Source: Rickettsiales bacterium (GTDB lineage: Bacteria > Pseudomonadota > Alphaproteobacteria > Methylaequorales > Methylaequoraceae). From it: a stretch of 19,133 nt of DNA. A program made the translations under genes and the position numbers. The notes below the pieces were generated by a model. The model was given only the letters and a program-made list of their open reading frames with translations. It did not search any database and was not told where the DNA came from. Shown piece by piece: positions 15,566-19,133 of this stretch. Position 1 is the first letter of the stretch, and each line of letters begins with the position of its first letter. Location: positions 1 through 19,133 of the forward strand of contig PAYV01000033.1 in NCBI GenBank assembly GCA_002715305.1, written 5' to 3'.

Positions 15566-16297
15566 TTAAAATTTCATTGTTTTAATATGTTTCCACAATC
15601 TTTTTAGGCCTCTTGGCGCATTTGTTTTTCGTCTATTAGGCATGATCCTTGTTGGATCGTCACATCCCCTTCCTGCTCCTAGATCGATTATTGCTGGTTC
15701 ATCAATTACAACAGTATAATACCCCTTTTCTTTGTATTCTAATCCTATATCTATTTCATTATAAAATCTTTTGTAACCATTAATCAAATAATAATCACTC
15801 ATTCTTTTTACTCCAGGTCGAAAAGAAAAAAACCCCCATTCCCAACCTTCTTTTGGTGAAACATTTCTAAATCTGATATTTTTTTTTTTTCTAACTGGGC
15901 CAAATTCAAAAATTCCAAAACTTTTTGCACTTTCACTTTCTAACCAAACTTGAATTATTTTAGGATCAGATTTCAAGATTTTTAGAGATTCTTCAACAAA
16001 ATTGCTTCTAGTATACATCCAATCATCTTCGCAATGGAAAACGAAAGGAGTTGTAATTTTTTTGTATATTTCTTCAATTGATTTGATCTGACCCTTTTTA
16101 TGTTTATTTAGAGTAATTTCAAGTTTGTCCCCCCATTTTTTTTCAACTTGTTTATAGACTTCTTCATTAACAGAATCTTCGATAAGGTATAATTTTTCAA
16201 ACTTAAATGAATTGAACTTAAAAAAACTTTCTAAAGTTTTGTTTAAAAGGTCAACCCTCCCACAACTTGTGATAACAAAACTCATTTTTTCTTGCAT
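15566..16297 (-). CDS. Glycosyltransferase, GT-A fold (family 2-like)
   Basis: This 243-residue protein begins with a Rossmann-type strand FVITSCGRVDLLNKTLESF (7-25). It has the donor region LYLIEDS (37-42) and an acidic metal-binding motif CEDDW (89-93) in the place of the DxD of GT-A enzymes. Family 2 is the best fit, but the segment WEWGFFSFRPGVKR and the conserved C-terminal RRKTNAPRGLKRLWKH region define a distinct subgroup whose substrate I cannot name. There is no membrane helix; the basic C-terminus could bind membrane phosphate. The frame has ATGs at 16297 and 16285, neither with a Shine-Dalgarno; the longer form is given. The run of 12 T at 15879-15890 (Lys codons) is in frame. Divergent from gmd, it opens the glycan block. 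Confidence 0.8.
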   Translation of the reverse strand: MQEKMSFVITSCGRVDLLNKTLESFFKFNSFKFEKLYLIEDSVNEEVYKQVEKKWGDKLEITLNKHKKGQIKSIEEIYKKITTPFVFHCEDDWMYTRSNFVEESLKILKSDPKIIQVWLESESAKSFGIFEFGPVRKKKNIRFRNVSPKEGWEWGFFSFRPGVKRMSDYYLINGYKRFYNEIDIGLEYKEKGYYTVVIDEPAIIDLGAGRGCDDPTRIMPNRRKTNAPRGLKRLWKHIKTMKF

Positions 16298-16342
16298 AAA
16301 ATATAATATATATATAACTTAAAAACTTGTAAAGCAGACAGC

Positions 16343-17387
16343 ATGACCAAAAAAGCGCTAATTACAGGAATAACAGGACAAGATGGTGCGTACTTAGCAG
16401 AATTTCTTTTAAATAAAAACTATATTGTGCATGGTGTAAAAAGAAGGTCATCAACCAATAATACTGAAAGAATCGATCATTTAAACTTTGAAATCAATAA
16501 CAAAAAAAATAGGTTGATACTTCATAATGGAGATCTTACAGATTCAAGTAATATTATAAGGTTGGTTGCTGAGACAAGACCTGACGAAATTTATAACCTT
16601 GCTGCACAAAGTCATGTTATGGTTAGTTTTGAAACACCTGAGTACACAGCTAATGCAGATTCTATCGGTACATTGAGAATACTTGAGGCAATAAGAACAC
16701 TTAAACTAGAAAAAAAAACAAAGTTTTATCAAGCTTCGACTTCAGAACTTTATGGAAATTCTGGAAAAAAAAGTCAAAATGAATCAACCCCTTTTAATCC
16801 AGAAAGTCCATATGCAACAGCCAAGCTTTATTCATATTGGATAACCAAAAATTATAGAAAAGCATATGGAATTTTTGCCTCAAATGGAATTTTATTTAAT
16901 CATGAAGGTCCTACAAGAGGTGAAACATTTGTGACTAGAAAAATTACTATGGGTATTTCAGATATTTTAGCAAAAAAAAAAAAAATTATATCTTGGCAAC
17001 CTTGACGCAAAAAGGGATTGGGGTCATGCAAGGGATTTTGTTGAAGGAATTTGGAAAATAATGCAATTTCATAAAGCCGATGATTTTGTTCTTTCAACAG
17101 GACAGACATATTCTGTTAGAAAATTTGTTGAATTAGCCTTTTCAATTGTTGGTATAAAAATTGATTGGGTTGGAGATGGTTTAAATGAAAAGGGAATTAA
17201 TACTGAAAACAAACAGACATTAATAGAAATTAATAAAAAGTACTACAGACCTAATGAAGTTGATTATTTAAGAGGTGATTCAAAAAAAGCCAATAAACTT
17301 TTAAATTGGAAATGTAAAATTTCATTTAAAGAATTAGTCAAAGAAATGGTACTTTCTGACTTAAAAAAGAATAAAGTAAGTTTGTGA
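16343..17387 (+). CDS. gmd: GDP-mannose 4,6-dehydratase, frame broken in a poly-A run
   Basis: Gmd converts GDP-mannose to GDP-4-keto-6-deoxymannose, precursor of GDP-fucose, GDP-rhamnose and GDP-perosamine. The first frame (16343-17005) has the NAD(P)-binding GITGQDG (9-15), VKRRSSTNNTERI, the catalytic Thr133 and Glu135 (STSELYG), and Tyr157/Lys161 (YATAKLYSYW). It ends wrongly, just after a run of 14 A, as IISWQP. The second frame, one base later, continues the family sequence without loss: LYLGNLDAKRDWGHARDF, TGQTYSVRKFVE, YYRPNEVDYLRGD, to the stop at 17387. Deleting one A gives a complete enzyme of about 347 residues. The protein is thus intact apart from one base, so slippage rescue, very recent inactivation or a read error are the options. 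It overlaps manC by four bases. Confidence 0.88.
16972..16985 (+). repeat. Run of 14 A carrying the gmd frameshift
   Basis: Thirteen A would join ILAKKKK to LYLGNLDAKRDWGHA in one frame; fourteen are present. The direction (+1) is the same as in trmJ. Confidence 0.9.
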
Positions 17388-18775
17388 AAAAAATAACACC
17401 AATAATTCTGTCTGGTGGAATTGGTACAAGATTATGGCCACTTTCTACTAAAAATTTACCTAAACAATTTTTAAAATTACCCTTTGGTTCAAAGCTTAAT
17501 CTTTTTCAACAAACTGTTCACGGCTTTAAAAATAAAAAAAAATTTAACTTACCGATCATTGTATGTGGTGATGAACATAAATTTTTATTGCTTGATAGTG
17601 TAAAAAAATTAACAAAATTATCAGGCTTGATTGTAGAAAAAGTTCAAAGAAATACTGGAATTTCTGTTTTATTAGGTGTTCTTTATGCGTTAAAAAAAAA
17701 TAATTCAGAATTTTCTTTAGTTGCACCTTCAGATCATTATATTAAAGACAGAGATTATTCAAAATTGATACCCAATAATATTGATAATATACAAAATCAT
17801 ATGATCTATGGAATCAAACCTTCTTTTCCAGCAACTGATTATGGATATATAAAAGTTTCAAACGTAGATAAAAAAATATCAAACGTTTTAAGTTTTCATG
17901 AGAAACCAAATTTAAATGATGCAAAAAGATTTTTTAAAAAAAAATTGTTTTGGAATTCAGGAATATTTTTTATAAATAATGCTAAATTAGTTGAACATTA
18001 TAAAAAAATTCATCCAAAAATTCTGGAGATAGCAAAAAAAATTATTTGTAATTTAAAGTCTGATCTTGATTTTTTACAAACATCAGAAATTTTATTGAAG
18101 AAATTACCAAATATATCTTTTGATCATGCGATCTTAGAAAAAGTTAAAAATCTCAGTATGCTGAAACTTAATCTAATCTGGAAAGATTTGGGTACTTGGC
18201 AGTCTTTAACGAATCTTTCAACTAACAATAAAGTTTATCTTGAAGATGACTCGTTTATTTATAATAACTCTATTAATACCAGTGTAATAAGTGACAGAAG
18301 AAACACAATCGTTAACGATATTTCTGATGCTATAGTTGTCTCATATAAAGAATCTCTGTATATAAGCTCAAAAAAAAATTCAAATAAAATAAAGGAAATT
18401 TTATCAGAAAAAAAACATAAAAGTATTTCTGAATATCAGAGTTTATTCTATAAACCTTGGGGTCATTACGAAGTGTTTTCTAGATCAAAAAATTATTTAC
18501 TTAAGAAAATTAGTATAAAACCTAATTGCAGATTGTCATTGCAGAAGCATCAATTTAGATCTGAACATTGGGTTGTTGTAAAAGGTAAGGCAAAAGTCAC
18601 TATGGGAAGTAATCAAAAAATTTTAAAAGAAAATCAATCTACGTTTATTCCTATTGGGCTTAAACATTGTATAGAAAATATTGGCAAAGATTATCTAGAG
18701 ATTATTGAAGTTCAAATGGGTAGTATTTTGTCAGAAGATGATATTATACGTTTAGATGATCCATATAAAAGATAA
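17384..18775 (+). CDS. manC: Mannose-1-phosphate guanylyltransferase / mannose-6-phosphate isomerase (bifunctional)
   Basis: This AlgA/ManC-type enzyme isomerises fructose-6-phosphate to mannose-6-phosphate and makes GDP-mannose from mannose-1-phosphate and GTP. The N-terminal nucleotidyltransferase domain shows ILSGGIGTRLWPLS (8-21), PKQFLKL, APSDHYI (114-120), FHEKP (171-175) and WNSGIFF (190-196). The C-terminal cupin domain has YKPWGHYEVF (356-365), QKHQFRSEHWVVVKG (387-401, metal-binding His and Glu) and PIGLKHCIEN. At 463 residues it is slightly shorter than typical. The start is a GTG overlapping the gmd stop (GTGA), so the two are coupled; together they turn central sugar phosphate into GDP-4-keto-6-deoxymannose. 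A separate phosphomannomutase is needed and is not in the window. The motif usually written ERNTAPA reads QRNTGIS here. Confidence 0.95.
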   Translation: MKKITPIILSGGIGTRLWPLSTKNLPKQFLKLPFGSKLNLFQQTVHGFKNKKKFNLPIIVCGDEHKFLLLDSVKKLTKLSGLIVEKVQRNTGISVLLGVLYALKKNNSEFSLVAPSDHYIKDRDYSKLIPNNIDNIQNHMIYGIKPSFPATDYGYIKVSNVDKKISNVLSFHEKPNLNDAKRFFKKKLFWNSGIFFINNAKLVEHYKKIHPKILEIAKKIICNLKSDLDFLQTSEILLKKLPNISFDHAILEKVKNLSMLKLNLIWKDLGTWQSLTNLSTNNKVYLEDDSFIYNNSINTSVISDRRNTIVNDISDAIVVSYKESLYISSKKNSNKIKEILSEKKHKSISEYQSLFYKPWGHYEVFSRSKNYLLKKISIKPNCRLSLQKHQFRSEHWVVVKGKAKVTMGSNQKILKENQSTFIPIGLKHCIENIGKDYLEIIEVQMGSILSEDDIIRLDDPYKR

Positions 18776-18784
18776 TTAGTTTTC

Positions 18785-19133
18785 TTATGTGGATTTAGCT
18801 AGATCATTTAGAACTTCAACTAAGTAATCAATTTCTTTTTGAGTATTATAATAATGAAATGAGATCCTAAGTAACTTTCTTAAGTTCATCTTTTTAAAAT
18901 AATGATAAGAAGTTGAAGTAGTACTAATTGATGTCAAAATTTTTTTTTTTAATAAAAAACTATGGATCTTTTCAACCGATTTTTTTTCAATGGAAATTGT
19001 GTTAATTCCCGATAACAAAAGAGGGTTTTCATAGACTTTGATATTTTTAATATTTTTTATTTTATTTCTAAAGTAAATACTTAGATTTTTTATTTTTTTT
19101 TCAATATTTTTAATACCTAATTTATTTAAATAA
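18785..19133 (-). CDS. Class V aminotransferase-fold PLP enzyme, C-terminal part only
   Basis: The frame on the - strand is open to the window end, so the N-terminal part with the PLP-binding lysine is missing; the TTG at 19018 is internal. The visible 115 residues resemble the small C-terminal domain of class V (NifS/isopenicillin N epimerase-type) PLP enzymes. A helix LGIKNIEKKI comes first, then VYENPLLSGINTISI, and finally the closing signature LRISFHYYNTQKEIDYLVEVL. It is convergent with manC with nine bases between the stops and could belong to the glycan block or be unrelated. Whether it is a cysteine desulfurase, epimerase or aminotransferase cannot be said without the active site. 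The run of 11 T at 18940-18950 (lysine codons) is in frame. Confidence 0.75.
   Translation of the reverse strand, partial: YLNKLGIKNIEKKIKNLSIYFRNKIKNIKNIKVYENPLLLSGINTISIEKKSVEKIHSFLLKKKILTSISTTSTSYHYFKKMNLRKLLRISFHYYNTQKEIDYLVEVLNDLAKST

Overview
The window is a very AT-rich, tightly packed stretch of a bacterial chromosome. It is most likely from a free-living marine alphaproteobacterium with a streamlined genome (Pelagibacterales/HIMB59-like); this placement is inferred from gene content and order, not measured. Supporting points are the run rpsD / grxD-bolA-purL-purQ-purS-purC-purB-map, a three-part PurS/PurQ/PurL enzyme, a class II DAHP synthase, citramalate synthase and PopZ-like proteins. 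Lysine is written almost only as AAA, and genes abut or overlap by a few bases. No rRNA, tRNA, CRISPR array, insertion sequence or gene-free stretch above 300 bases is visible.

Region 1 (1-5729, + strand) is a probable operon: the 3' part of a class II DAHP synthase gene, nadE, gltX, cimA and trmJ. It covers aromatic amino acid, NAD and isoleucine synthesis, tRNA charging and tRNA methylation. nadE lacks a normal start codon where its conserved N-terminus begins. trmJ is split by one extra base in a run of 12 A. Region 2 (5730-7212, + strand) holds rpsD behind a promoter so close that the mRNA may be leaderless, then a WaaE-like glycosyltransferase.

Region 3 (7209-13715, - strand) is a coupled operon in the order map, purB, purC, purS, purQ, purL, bolA, grxD. 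It carries five de novo purine genes, methionine aminopeptidase at the head, and the BolA / CGFS glutaredoxin iron-sulfur pair at the tail. Region 4 (13774-15559) has a CinA/MoaB-type protein, then a small block of poorly conserved genes. In it two PopZ/DUF2497-like proteins flank a membrane-anchored protein with a SHOCT-like segment.

Region 5 (15566-19133) is a surface-glycan block: a glycosyltransferase (-), gmd (+, split by one extra base in a run of 14 A), the bifunctional GDP-mannose pyrophosphorylase / phosphomannose isomerase gene manC (+), and the C-terminal part of a class V aminotransferase (-). Fructose-6-phosphate would be converted through mannose-1-phosphate to GDP-mannose and then GDP-4-keto-6-deoxymannose.

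The strongest unusual signals are the two identical +1 poly-A frameshifts among many long, in-frame poly-A tracts (one of 20 A in nadE), the ATA codon at the expected start of nadE, and the PopZ-like pair.
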